DNA of 64,000 bases. Source: Cyclina sinensis. Its lineage: Eukaryota > Mollusca > Bivalvia > Venerida > Veneridae. The stretch is from positions 62,001 to 126,000 of the forward strand of contig JAAONU010000037.1 in assembly GCA_012932295.1 (NCBI GenBank), read 5' to 3'. Every line of letters starts with the position of its first letter. Within the stretch, counting starts at the first letter, position 1. This document shows positions 12,467-24,213 of the stretch, piece by piece. A program made the translations under genes and the position numbers. The notes under the pieces were generated by a model. It had not been told where the DNA came from and made no database searches. It saw only the letters and a list, made by a program, of their open reading frames with translations.

Positions 12467-13811
12467 ATGATTTTATAAATTAAAAGTGCATGAAAAGAAC
12501 GGTTGAATGGGATGGATTCGATTGGTGTTGAATCGAAGTATGTTATTAGTGATGGCCTTCCATATACACAAAAGTCTAAGAAAAACATCTTTAAAATATA
12601 TCACTTTTATTTGTGTATGTTATGCTACAAGTTAGTATGTACTAGTCAGTCGATATTGGGGTGGGGGCGGGGAGAGAGAGAGACTTCTGGAGGCAAATAA
12701 TACCATAACTAAGAGTTTGGTAAAGCCAAGTACTATTATATCAACTGAAAATACGGATTTGTACGGAATCCCATTCGGGCCACGTAAAATATCGCCGTTT
12801 TCACAGGCCAGATTTTTAAAAGAAGCAGCTTTTTCGCCCTTTCAGGTGAACATATATAATAGCAAAAATGCAACACCTCGCGAGGAAGTACAGGCAAAAT
12901 TTACAGTTTAAATCAGCTGTGTTCACCAGCCGTTTTCATACAACATATTTTTGAATATGATATATTTTTGTCTTTTTCCTGTAGCTTCTTTATAGCTTAA
13001 CATTCCTGAAAAAAATATTAAAAAGAAAAAAAAAAACGAAAAAATGATAAAAATCATGCAAGTCAAATACGTGTCGGTAATGGCTATTTTCTTCACTTCA
13101 GCACCGTTCATTATGATAGAAAAAAGTACCTACGTTTTGTTTGTGTTCGGTACGCTGGTTTATCCCCTAAACTGTTTGTCCCCTGACCTGTAAATAAAGA
13201 TATGTAATAGCTATTGTAAACTAATCTTTCCTGAAGCTATGTGACGAACATTTTCCTTTGTTATATGTACCACATAAAAACCTTTGCAATGGAGAGACAA
13301 CTCATTCAAAACTTAAAATAAAGTAAGCTTACAGTTGCATCTCTTAGCCTCGATACAAATGTTAATGTTTAAAATATTCAATTATAAAATAGTCCTGCAG
13401 AAAACATTGTAAATATAATGACTGTATGAAATGAAGTCAAACTTGGCCATGTAGACAAAACTGGGTCATTACTTTATTACATCGAATACAAAAACATGCT
13501 AGTCCGAACAGTTGAGTGTATATTGATATCTGAACCTCTGTTTCTTTCTTGTGAAAAAGATGGAACACCTGTATAAGGCTCGATGAAGAATTTAGCTGGA
13601 TATTTTTATTTCAATGGTTTGCATGAAATGAATAAATAAAACATGATTTGTACTTCTAGAAAACTTATTTTGCCATAATGCTAGACTCATTGTGCTTGTT
13701 AAAATTACATAAAAAATCGTCGATAACTAGTTTTTTCGACCCATTTTTCAAGTGCACTTGAACATTATCATATAAAGGTTGTAAGTATTCGACCTTCCCA
13801 TGACATGTGAT
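12467..13811. other. No recognisable gene
   Basis: AT-rich sequence with short ORFs at 12503-12700, 12717-12911 and 13665-13892 that show no domain, splice support or signal. A small G/GA run (GGAGAGAGAGAG) lies near 12670. Confidence 0.35.
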
Positions 13812-14006
13812 TTTAGCGTTAACGTTGCGACATTTAACGGTCCTGATTTTTTGTTTGACATTTAGTGTTAAAAGTGCGACATTTAACGTCATAGCGATTG
13901 CGACATCTAGCGTTTATTGCGACATTTAGCGTTCATTGCGACATTTAGCGTCAGCCATGCGACATTTAACGTTAAGTTTGACATGCGGCGATGCCTCATC
14001 TAACGT
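13812..14006. repeat. Irregular short repeat of GCGACATTTAGCGTT
   Basis: At least eight copies of a ~15-19 bp motif (GCGACATTTAGCGTT, with TAACGTT variants) lie in the same orientation over ~195 bp with uneven spacing. The array ends ~110 bp before the first coding trace of the LINE that follows. Confidence 0.75.
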
Positions 14007-14120
14007 TACGTTACAGAATGGTTTAATTTATGAAGAAGCAAAGAATTAAGCACACAGACAGAGTGAGTACTAGTTTTATGCGGATCTTTTATCGACACCA
14101 GCAGACATAAATGTTTTTTT

Positions 14121-16524
14121 TCTAAAATTTACACAGAAAGTGCCCAAATTAGTTTCAAAAGTAAACAGATTGTAAAAAATAATGTCTTTAAGCAAAATTC
14201 AAAGCCTTGGTATGGGATTGACTGTAAGAAAGCAAAAAAGGCTTATAATAAAGCTAGACATAGTTATAATAAATACCCCTCAGAGTATAATAGAATAATA
14301 TATTTAAATCAAAGCAAAAAATATAAAAAAACTATGAATAGATATATAAATAAATATAACAGAGAAAACCAATCTAAATTAAGAAAATTGGAAAAATGTC
14401 AACCAAAGGAATATTGGAAGCTATTAAATAAATTAACTAGAAAATCTAAACATGAACAGCCAGCAATTGATTCTTTGTACAACTTTTTTAAGATGGTAAA
14501 TAACAACCCTGATCATAACCAGAATGACTCAGTATCATATGAAAATATAGATTTAACATCTGAGGATAGTATTTTAAATACTCAAATTACAGCTAACGAA
14601 ATTGCAGATGCTATTTACTCATTAAATAACAATAAGTCTAGTGGGAATGACAAAATAATTAATGAATACATTAAATGTAGTAAAGACAAAATGATCTTCT
14701 TATATGTAAAATTTTTTAATGCTATTCTAAATTCTGGAATAATACCAACGCAATGGTCAGAAGGAGTTATTATACCTATTTATAAAAACAAGGGTAATCC
14801 AGAATGTCCTGAAAACTATAGACCTATAACACTCCTTAGCTGTCTAGGTAAGCTTTTCACATCAATCCTTAATAATCGACTCAGTAAATTTCTAGAAAAT
14901 AATGAAATACTCTCCGAAAATCAGGCTGGGTTCCGCAAGAACTATTCTACCTTAGACCATGTCTTTACTCTCAACTCAATAATAGAAATACTTAGATACT
15001 ATAAAAAGAAAATTTACTGTATATTCATAGACTTTGCCCAGGCATTCGATTCCTTCTGGCGGATTGGTCTGTGGCACAAACTACTTGAATATAATATAAA
15101 TGGGAATTTTTTTCGATTGATTAAAAATCTCTATTTAAATATAAAATCTTGCATTTCACTAAATGGTAAAACTTCAAGCTTTTTCTGTTGTAACTGCGGA
15201 GTTCGACAAGGCGAGAATCTTTCCCCTCTTCTTTTTAGTTTATTTTTAAATGATCTTGAACAATATTTAGAGAACAAAGGTCATTCAGGAATAAAATTTA
15301 ATGATTTGGAACATGAAGTTGATACATTTTTTAAAGATACTTCTACTACTTTATGCTGATGATACAGTTTTAGTGGGTGATGAACCAACAAAGCTTCAAA
15401 ACTGTCTGAATGATTTTGCTGAATACTGTAAAACATGGAAATTAAAAATAAATGTTAGCAAAACTAAAGTCGTAGTATTTGGCTCACACAATGATAGAAA
15501 TATAAGCTTCAAAATTAATGATATTCCAATTGAAGTGACAACTTCATATAAATATCTTGGTGTATTATTTTCAAAAAGTGGTAGTTTTCTTAATGCAAGA
15601 AAACACTTGGCTACCCAAGCTAAAAAGGCAATGAATTTACTGTATAAACGGATATATAATCTGTTCCTTCCATTAGACCTTGCTCTGAAGCTTTTTGATA
15701 ATACAGTGCTACCAATACTACTGTTTTCAGCTGAAATATGGGGTTATGAAGATCATAAGATATTAGAAAGGATCCATTCAGAATTTTTAAGAAAAAATAC
15801 ACATCTAAGAAGATCTACACCTTTGTATATGTTATATGCTGAATTAGGTCGGTTCGAACTAAGTTTAACGATAAAAACAAGAATGATCAATTTCTGGAAT
15901 AGAATAATAACAGGAAAACAAAGCAAATTATCTTACCAAATATATAAATATATGCTTGAACTTCCAAATTTCAAGTCAAAGTGGATAAGCTGTATAAAAG
16001 GTATTTTTATGGAAATAGGCAGAATAGATATATGGCAAAATCAAAATAATGTCCAAAGTAATAACTTAAAGTATATAGTGAAACAAATTTTACTTGATCA
16101 AAATACACAAAACTGGAATTCTTCCTTGCAGAATTCAACAAAGGGAATTAATTACTCAATTATTAAACAGACAATCCAACTAGAAGAATATTTACTTAAT
16201 TTAAAGAAATCCGATTGGGTATATCTATTAAAATTTAGAACTGGAAATCATTTTTTCCCGTGTGAAACTGGAAGATGGTCCAACACTGACATAAATGACA
16301 GAACTTGTAAATTATGTAATAAACGTGATGTAGCAGATGAGTTTCACTATCTTTTACAGTGTCCTTTCTTCACACATGAAAGATCTCTTTACATCAAACC
16401 ATACTATTTCAGAAGACCTAATATTCTTAAATTCAAAGAACTACTTAATCTAAAGACAGGAAAAAAACTTCATAAATTATGTGTATTTATCAAAATAATC
16501 ATTGAAAATGTTAAGAATGAATAA
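14121..16524 (+). pseudogene. LINE reverse transcriptase ORF, one frameshift
   Basis: The first frame (first ATG 14334, stop 15357-15359) carries the fingers and palm: YRPITLLSCLGKLF, FIDFAQAFDSF with the first catalytic aspartate, and GVRQGENLSPLLFSLF. The second frame, entered by 15350 and ending at 16524, starts at the catalytic LLYADDTVLVGD and continues through thumb and zinc finger (CKLCNKRDVADEFHYLLQC). The break falls in a T6 run at 15327-15332, 20-odd bases before YADD; one extra base explains it. All catalytic aspartates are present. The copy is inactive as written unless the run length is a sequencing error. Confidence 0.85.
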
Positions 16525-16605
16525 AAAATGATAATAATAATAATAATATTAATAATAATAACAACAACAATATTAACAACAGCAATGATAATAACAATAA
16601 TCAGA
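16525..16605 (+). repeat. AAT/AAC-rich microsatellite in LINE 3' UTR
   Basis: Imperfect AAT and AAC triplets begin directly after the stop codon of the reverse-transcriptase ORF. The true 3' terminus appears to be the ATG repeat near 17.2 kb, so this run is internal to the UTR. Confidence 0.75.
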
Positions 16606-17394
16606 CAAACTTCAGAGTTATTTTCATTTTCTTTTTAACTTTGTAAGAAATATGTTTTTATTAGCTTATTTCTTAGCTGTCTGTTCAACTTGATATCAGA
16701 CGATTCCTGCATTGAAACATAATATTGATATCCGATAATTGTATTTTGTGAGTACTTTTAATACGTACATGCTGTCACATGTTCATATTTACAAATTCAC
16801 TTATTTCCTTATTGCACTGTATTGTACATCATAATGATAACACGTGACCTTAGACCTTAAGTCTATGAATATATAAAAAAAAAATCTCTACTTACCAACT
16901 GATATATTTAGTCCGATAGACTTCCTATGCTTATTTTTCATTTTAAATTTTTACACTTTTTTGTTATCACTTTATTAGCAAAACATTGGTTTACATGTGT
17001 ATTCGGGATCAAGGTGAAAACACTCCAGACTATTTTTAGATCAGCCTATAGTCAATATCAAAATATTTTGACCTAGTAACTTGGCTATTTTTATGCCCCA
17101 CTACCGACAAATGTCACGTGACCTCACGGTGTTAACTTAATTACTTGTACTTATTTTTGTTCTGTATACTCTTGTACCATAACATTTGGTTAGAGTTAAT
17201 AAAGTTATGATGATGATGATGATGAGTTTTATTTCTGAAACATTCATTAAATTTTCAAAGATCTGGTACTTAATTGAATTAATTGAATTTGTGTCCTTTC
17301 CTTGTTGTCACCATCATTCATACGAAAACTTAAATTACTTTAAAGGTATTATAAATAATAGATTAAGTGGCAAAGTGGACGAAGTGGTTTAGGA

Positions 17395-18010
17395 TGGGGG
17401 AGGGCTTCAAAATAATCTTGGTATATGACATCATCTTTAAGTCCTCTACCCAAGTTGTTCAAATTATGCCCCTAGTGTCAAAATTGGCCCCACATAGAGT
17501 GGGGGGTGGAGGTTTTTTAATATATATATGTATATAGTAAAAATTTAAAAAATCTTCTCCTCTGAAATGACGAAGGCTAGAGCTCATATATTTAGCATGA
17601 AACATCAAGTGGACCCTCTATCAAAGTTGTTCAAATTATGCCTCTAGTGTCAAAACTGGCCCCGCCCGTGGGAGGGGGGGTCATAGTTTTCCTTATATGT
17701 ATAAAGTAAAAACTTAAAAAATCTTCTCCTCTGAAATGACAAAGGCTAGAGCTCAGATATTTAGCATGAAACATCTAGTGGACCCTCTATCAAAGTTGTT
17801 CAAATTACGCATCTAGTGTCAAAATTGGCCCCGCCCGTGGGAGGGGGGGGGGTCATAGTTTTCCTTATATGTATAAAGTAAAAACTTGAAAAATCTTCTT
17901 CTCCGAAATGACAAAGGCTAGAGCTTAGATATTTGCTTTGAAACATTGTGTAATGGACCTTTACCAAGTTTGTTCAAATTATAGTCATCGGGTCAACTTT
18001 TATGATTTGT
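17395..18010 (+). repeat. Tandem ~172-bp units of a mollusc dispersed repeat
   Basis: The segment GTTGTTCAAATTATGCC recurs near 17455, 17627, 17796 and (diverged) 17970, a period of ~169-174 bp. Each unit includes AAAATTGGCCCCGCCCGTGG or a variant, a G-run, AATCTTCTCCTCTGAAATGA and AAGGCTAGAGCT. The units resemble the inner part of the GCTCACCTGAG-headed element that follows directly. Confidence 0.75.
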
Positions 18011-19336
18011 ATTAGCTCACCTGAGGACAATGTCCTCAAGGTGAGCTTTTGTGATGGCCCATTGTCCGTCGTACATCGTCCGTGCATCCGTCCGTGCGTC
18101 AATTATTTCTTTAAACAACTTCTCCTCCTAAACCACTTGGCCAAATTTGTTGAAACTTTGCAGAGATGTTCCTTGCATGAAGCTCTACTAAAGTCGTTCA
18201 AAAAATTCAATTTCATCAAGAACTCAGGTTGCTATGGCGATTGAAAGGAAAACTTTGAAAATCTTCTTGTCTGAAACCACAAGGCCCTGAGCCTTATGAT
18301 TTGGTATATAGCATTGTCTAGTGGACCTCTATCAAGTTTGTTCAAATTATGCCCCTGGGGTCAAATTTGGCCCCCAACTCGGGGGTCAATTGAATTTACA
18401 TAGGCTTATATAGTAAACTTTAAAAATCTTCTTGTCTGAAACCACAACGCCCTGAGCCTTAAGATTTTGTATGTAGCATTGTCTAGTAGACCACTACCAA
18501 GTTTGTTCAAATTATGCCTCTGGGGTCAAATTTGGCCCCGCTCTAGGGGTCGATTGATTTGAACTTTGAAATTTTTTTTGTCTGAAACCACAAGGCCCTG
18601 ATCCTTAAGATTTGGTATGTAGCAAGGTCTAGTAAACCTCAACCAAGTTAGTTGAAATTATACCTCTGGGGTCAAATTTGGCCCCACTGGGGGTCAACTG
18701 ATTTTTACATAAGTTCATATAGGGTAAACTTTGAAAAATCTTCTTGTATGAAACTACCAGGCCCTAACCCTTTCGATTTGGTTTGTAGCAATGTCTGGAA
18801 GATGTCTCTCAAGTATGTTAGAAACATTTTCCTGGGGTCACTTTTGCCCCCTTCCCGTTGGTCACAAGTTTTAGGTAGCAGTATATAAGAAAATCTTTAA
18901 AAAATCTTCATGCCTGAAACCACAAAGGCTAGAATTTTAAAATTTGGCATGAAGCAAGCTTTGTCAAGCCTTTTCGAATAATTAGATTAGGTTAAAGGTC
19001 ACCAAGGCTAAAAATACGTTTAAATACTGTACCTCATACAGCTTTCATTTAAATACCAATATCTTTGATATTTGGTATATAGGATCCTTGCATGGACCTT
19101 TACTCATGGGTAGGGTTTTAGGTCACTGGGTCAAGGTCAGGGTCACCATAGCTTATGATAGATATTTCTACTTTCTGTCATAGAGCCTTTATTTATTGAC
19201 TGATATTTTATATATTTACATATTTATATTCACATTACTTACATATTTTCAATTAAAACATGAAATACTGCTTAACTGCAAACCTACAGCCAAAATACTC
19301 AGGTGGGCGATCTAGGGCCATCATGGCCATTTTGTT
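18011..19336 (+). mobile_element. GCTCACCTGAG-headed dispersed element, copy 1
   Basis: The head AGCTCACCTGAG and the tail CTCAGGTGGGCGATCTAGGG form short inverted termini, and the tail closes with GGGCCATCATGGCC. The head is a hairpin: GCTCACCTGAGGACA (18015-18029) pairs with TGTCCTCAAGGTGAGC (18031-18046) with one bulged base. Inside are GTCCGTCGTACATCGTCCG and several ~150-165 bp units containing AAATTATGCCCCTGGGGTCA. No ORF of interest; a non-autonomous family with three more copies in this window. Confidence 0.75.
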
Positions 19337-19935
19337 TTTAAAGTTTGTCCGTGCTACTAATGCAATTTGAATGAAATGTGACATGATTGATCAGTACCTC
19401 AAGTACGTGTGCATAGCTAACGGGTTTTTCGGTTGAATGATTTTTGGCTGAGTTATGGCCCTTGAATGAAAAAGGCGTTTTGGCCAAATAATGATTTTTG
19501 TGTTGCAGGCTTCACAGTAGCTGCGACATGCTACAAAGTATCCATGACATATAGGGATCACTTCTCCATCATCTGTCTGTCTGTCCGTCCGTCTGCCTGT
19601 CTGTCCATCACAAACCTTGTCAGGACTACCCCTCAGAAACTACTGGTGCGATTTCATCCAAACTTTACAGGAATGATCAGTACCAAGTCTAGTTGTGATA
19701 TTTTCAGCATTTTCCAGTTAAATGATTTTTGTCAGAGTTATGGCCCTTCAATGATTTTTATTTTTAAAGTTTGTCCGGACTACTTTTCTTATACTACTAA
19801 AGCAATTTAAATGAAATGTTACAGGATTGATCAGTACCTTAAGTACTTGTGCATGTCTAACAGGTTTTTTTGGTTGCATGATGTTTGGCTGAGTTATGCC
19901 CCTTGAAATAAAAAATGTGTTTTAGCCTACAAACT
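19337..19935 (+). repeat. CTGTCTGTCCGTCCG-type dispersed repeat
   Basis: Contains CTGTCTGTCCGTCCG (19576-19590), AAACTACTGGTGCGATTTCA and a duplicated block: AAGTTTGTCCG, then ACATGATTGATCAGTACCTC, then GGCTGAGTTATGGCCCTTGA. The block appears near 19340-19470 and again near 19765-19905. A common mollusc repeat type with no coding capacity. Confidence 0.65.
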
Positions 19936-20124
19936 GTCAGATCACCTCTCAGTGCTACTGTTTCACTGGCCATCATCAGGCAGCACATATGATCACTGAT
20001 CGCCTTTGTTTATACAGTAATCATGCTGAAATTAAAGTCCATGAGCAATGTTCCAGAATAAGCCTCCATTTTACAACATTACAAATTTGTGACACAAAGA
20101 TGCAAATACATCTGAAAATTCTGG

Positions 20125-20228
20125 CCCGCATGGGATTCAACTCGCGACATCGGCTTACCAGTATATTAAGAAAACACTCTAGAACACTCAGCCAAAGACT
20201 CGATGCCCTGACGCAGTTGTCATAAGTT
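20125..20228 (-). mobile_element. tRNA-like SINE fragment
   Basis: On the minus strand TTTGGCTGAGTGTTCTAGAG resembles an A box and GCGAGTTGAATCCCATGCGG a B box, ~60 bp apart as in a tRNA with a long variable arm. There is no clean acceptor stem. Probably a decayed SINE head. Confidence 0.35.
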
Positions 20229-20599
20229 GTATTTATAGTAATTGAGGTAGGTGTGCAGTTGTGCCTAACAATAGGTATTGCATATGATACACTTGTTGGC
20301 AAATTCTAGTATTTATATTCTATGAAGATGTTCATGCAAGGTGCATTTATACGGGGGTTCCACTAGCTGCTGAAACTCAAGGGTCATACTGATCATATGT
20401 GACCAGATTTTACTGTTTTCATGTCAAAATAGCCATTATTTAAAGAAAAACTGACTTTTAGGTTTGAATTTTGAGAGTCAAAATTTGGCATTTTGTAAAT
20501 TCCAAGAGTCAAAACCCCTTATATACCAAATAGCTATGACTGCGATCATTAAATGAAGGCAATGTAACTAAGTAGAGTTTTTATTTCATTTTTCATGGA

Positions 20600-20754
20600 T
20601 CAGGCAGTTTTAACCAAGGAATTGTGATCTGCTCGTGATGCAAGTTCTGCACAAATCAAAGATAAAACGGCTAACGTACTTAGTGTACTTAGTGGATGAT
20701 GGACATACGGGTGATAGGCAGCCATTGTTTCCAAAAGTTGACGTAGTGCCCAGG
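20600..20754 (+). other. Possible untranslated first exon
   Basis: Sequence leading to a strong donor, GTGCCCAG followed by GTGAGT at ~20755. There is no ATG-led frame. Paired tentatively with the acceptor at 21541. Low confidence: based on splice-site quality alone. Confidence 0.2.
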
Positions 20755-21540
20755 TGAGTTTAAACTAAACTCTTTTTTTTCAAAATTAGCAACTTTGTAA
20801 ATAAAAACTGTTAAAGCCGAAAGCAAGAGAATTTACAATATATAACTAACTGTACATGTACTCATTATAATTTAAAGAATCGTAGACAAGAAATTGTGTG
20901 GAAATATTTGGTATACTGTGCTCATAATGTTGTAGAGAAACCCTTATAAAAGCTTTCATTGAAAAGCAGGAATGCATATTAATTATTATAATGTTAATGT
21001 ACGTACCTGATTAAAGATCTACTGGGTCATAGCATATTTTATTTTCAACTGTGTCCTATCATTTTTGTACAAATCATTATTTTCTTGGTTAATGAATATC
21101 GCTTTTAAATGACACTTTGACTTAAGATGCAGAGTTATATTTTTAACCTTATATCTAGGTCAAAAATGATACATAACTAACGTTGAAGTAACTTTTAATT
21201 GGCAGATTGAGACAGTGTGTTGCAAACCACCCATCCATTTGTTTGCTTATGTTTTTCTACCAAATAATGCTGATAGCTGCCAGCCTATGTTTGTGTGTGC
21301 TCTGTAACTCATTGGTACATTTTTGAATTATAAAAAAACTTGTCTTGAATGTCAAGCAGATCGAGGCAATATTGAAGACAGTCCATTTGTTTGACTGTCT
21401 GTCCATTGTATATTTTGCCTTATAATTTATAATATTACCAGTCAGTAGCTGTAATTACTTGTCAACTCTGTACCTCATTGGTATATTTACAGGATTTTAT
21501 GTAACTTAGCACAAATATTCACTATATCATTACTTTTTCA

Positions 21541-21679
21541 GATCCTGTTGGTTTCAGTATACAGTGTTACAATCAGTTTAGAAGATTATGAGGGGAAAGA
21601 AAATGGTGGCAGTCCAACAAGGAGAAGAGAAACTTCAGAGCAAACTTCATTCTGTAAAAAAAACTGACCAGCAGGTGCA
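21541..21679 (+). CDS. Possible exon with start codon, unknown protein
   Basis: The acceptor TTACTTTTTCAG precedes an exon-like block, and a donor-like CAGCAG/GTGCAG follows near 21679. Inside, an ATG near 21588 opens MRGKKMVAVQQGEEKLQSKL, a lysine- and glutamine-rich start that stays open to the donor. A second frame is also open across most of the block, which weakens the call. No family is recognised. It could begin a gene whose introns contain the minisatellites downstream, with the 23881-24017 block as a late exon. Confidence 0.25.
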
Positions 21680-22139
21680 GTAGTTATGTCTCCTATATGT
21701 ATATATTATGGAAAAATTTAAAGAAAACTTCAAAGAAACTGCTGGCTTGATTAACCACTATATAAACTGACATTATTGGTATCATAGTCCTCTATATAGC
21801 TACCTGCTGCTTATTATGTATCATTCCAAGTTTTCTTAAAATGAAATCATTAAGGTAGATCTTTCCCTTACTGCAAAAATATGTGTTAAGTATGCAGAAC
21901 AAATTCTGAACATGCTGTCAGTTATTTTATGCATTTAGAAAACCACATAATTTGTTCATACATACGAACAAACTTTATGTTTTTTGTTTTAGAACTGTTT
22001 CTTACTACAACAATCTTTGAACTACAAAATTTGTTCATTCACAAAATTGATTTTCATTTTTATTTTCACGCCCTCCACTGAGCAACTGAATCTTCAGTGA
22101 AAGAAGTCAGTTATATACAAAATACTTCATTGTTTGTTA

Positions 22140-23000
22140 GTACGAATGAACAAAATGCGTGAAATCAGTCATTCATTTCAATGATTTGGAAAACTGCACT
22201 TGTTCATACACATGAACAAAATTTGTGAAGTCAGTCGTTTCATTCATTGATTTTGAAAACTACACTTGGTAGTACGATTGAACAAAATGCATGAAGTCAG
22301 TCATTTCATTCATTTATTTTGAAAGCTACACTTGGTCGTACGTATGGGCAGAATGCAGGAAGTCACTCATTTCATTCATTGATTTGGAAATCTGCACTTG
22401 GTCGTATGATTGAACAAAATGCGTGAAGTCACTCATTTCATTCATTGATTTTGAAAGCTACACTTATTCTTACAAATGAACAAAATGCTTCAAGTCAGTC
22501 ATTTCATTGATTTGGAAACCTACACTTGTTTGTATGTATGAGCAAAATGCTTGAAGTCAGTCATTTCATTGATTTTGAAAACTACACTTGTGTGTACGTA
22601 TAAGCAAAATGCTTGAAGTCAGTCATTTCATTCACTGATTTTGAAAGCTACACTTGGTCGTTCGTATGAACAAAATGCGTGAAGTCACTCATTTCATTCA
22701 TTAATTTTGAAAGCTACACTTGGTGGTACGTATGAATAAAATGCGTGAAGTCAGTTATTTCATTGGTTTGGAAAACTACACTTATTCTTACAAATGAATA
22801 AAATACTTGAAGTCAGTCATTTCATTGGTTTGGAAAACTACACTTATTCTTACAAATGAATAAAATGCTTGAAGTCAGTCATTTCATTGGTTTGGAAAAC
22901 TACACTTATTCTTACAAATGAATAAAATGCTTGAAGTAAGTCATTTCATTGATTTGGAAATGTTCACTTGTTCGTACGTATGAACAAAATGCATGAATTT
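22140..23000. repeat. ~65-bp minisatellite with a palindrome in each unit
   Basis: About 13 copies with a mean period near 65 bp. Each contains a form of AAAACTACACTTGTTC, then GTACGTATGAACAAAATGC, then GAAGTCAGTCATTTCATT. The core TTCGTACGTATGAA is a near-perfect palindrome. The same palindrome also occurs alone near 21957 (GTTCATACATACGAAC) and near 23068 (GTTCGTACGTGTGAAC). The last few units are nearly identical, suggesting recent expansion. Confidence 0.85.
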
Positions 23001-23300
23001 ATTTTACTGGTTTCAACTTCTTTCTTAATGAAAAATAGTTTTGACAATTTTCTGTTTTAGAAAGTGTTTGTTCGTACGTGTGAACAAAATATCCATCATT
23101 AATTAGAACAGTATTGATCTTATGGACACATTGCTGATTAGAAACTGCCTATCTATGAATTAAATATGAAAATTTTAAACTTAATGTTCATTTTGCTTTT
23201 TTATGAGTGTTTTCACTGTTAGATTTACTTGAAGAACTCTATATTTGGGCCAAAAAGAGGGACAAATCAGAAAATCCCTTTTTATTCTGGAAGCGCTTAC

Positions 23301-23620
23301 AAATTTAGCAAAATGTTCGGTGCCATAACATCTTCTGTGACAATTTTCATTAATGCGTTTGGATTTTCAGTGTTATTAAATTATTTTCATTTAAAAATTT
23401 TAGAAAATGTTCGGTGCCGTAACAACTTCTGTGACAATATTCATTATTTAGATTTTAAAGTGTTAGTAAATTATTATCATTTGTTTTTAATTTTACAAAA
23501 TGTTCAGTGCCGTAACATCTTCAGTGAAAACATTCATTAATGCTTTTGGCTGTTCAGTGTTATTAAATCAGTTTTATTTATAAATTTTACAAAATGTTCG
23601 GTGCCTAACATCTTAAGTGG
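23301..23620. repeat. ~94-bp tandem repeat, four units
   Basis: AAAATGTTCGGTGCCGTAAC or close variants begin near 23311, 23403, 23498 and 23589. Units end in an AT-rich TTAAATTATTTTCATTT stretch. An ORF spanning part of the array (23229-23540) reflects the repeat and has no domain. Confidence 0.75.
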
Positions 23621-23880
23621 TAGGGGATTGAGTTACACTGACAAACAGTGTTAGATATATATAGCGTTAGATGTATAATAGATTTATTTATTAATGTGAG
23701 TTGTATATGTAAATAATGGTTCTGATGATGAAATTGTGTCTGAAATGTCAGTGATTTTTATAAAAGATGGTCATTTGCTTGAATTTGCTTTGATTTTCAT
23801 ATACTGAAATAATCCTTAAAATGACCAAACAGGCCACTATAATAGGGAATGACTGGACATTCCTTTTTTATATTGTACAG

Positions 23881-24017
23881 TGTTTTATACATCTGAGCCA
23901 GTATTGACTGAACAAGATAATGGGTATCATTTTAAGAGAAAAGTTATTGGATTATGTCACTCTTCAGAAATACCTGCGTTTAACCTTTGCTTTCGGGGAT
24001 TTAAAGCTCCTCATTAA
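23881..24017 (+). CDS. Possible terminal coding exon, unknown protein
   Basis: The acceptor TTTTTATATTGTACAG is followed by 44 open codons reading YTSEPVLTEQDNGYHFKRKV and then GLCHSSEIPAFNLCF, with a TAA at 24015-24017. Composition is protein-like rather than translated AT-rich noise. The phase (two bases before the first full codon) does not fit a direct join to the 21541-21679 block, so another exon would be needed. The LINE tail starts ~24 bp downstream. No family is recognised. Confidence 0.3.
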
Positions 24018-24213
24018 GGGTTCTTCTTTAAAATTTATATGAACAGAACAGAACGTTTATTAAACGTGAACGAAGTACATTGTCTTGGTAACATAAATAC
24101 ATGTACATGTATATACAAAGAACAACATAGTCAACGATACAACGCAAAATACAAAGAAATACAAAGAAAACTTAAAGAAAATTATATAAATAATGACCTT
24201 GAGGATGAACAAA

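Larger units (their letters stand above)
14121..17225 (+). mobile_element. 5'-truncated non-LTR retrotransposon (LINE)
   Basis: A plus-strand LINE keeps the segment between endonuclease and reverse transcriptase (KPWYGIDCKKAKKAYNKAR, upstream of 14334), the full reverse transcriptase, the C-terminal zinc finger and a ~700-bp 3' UTR. The UTR ends GTTAATAAAGTT followed by an ATG-triplet microsatellite at ~17206-17225, a microsatellite tail of the kind many LINE clades carry instead of poly(A). The endonuclease is missing, so the copy is 5'-truncated. The clade is uncertain. Confidence 0.8.

Noticed and set aside
22140..23000. CRISPR-like array
   Set aside because: Units are fully repetitive with no unique spacers, and the context is eukaryotic.
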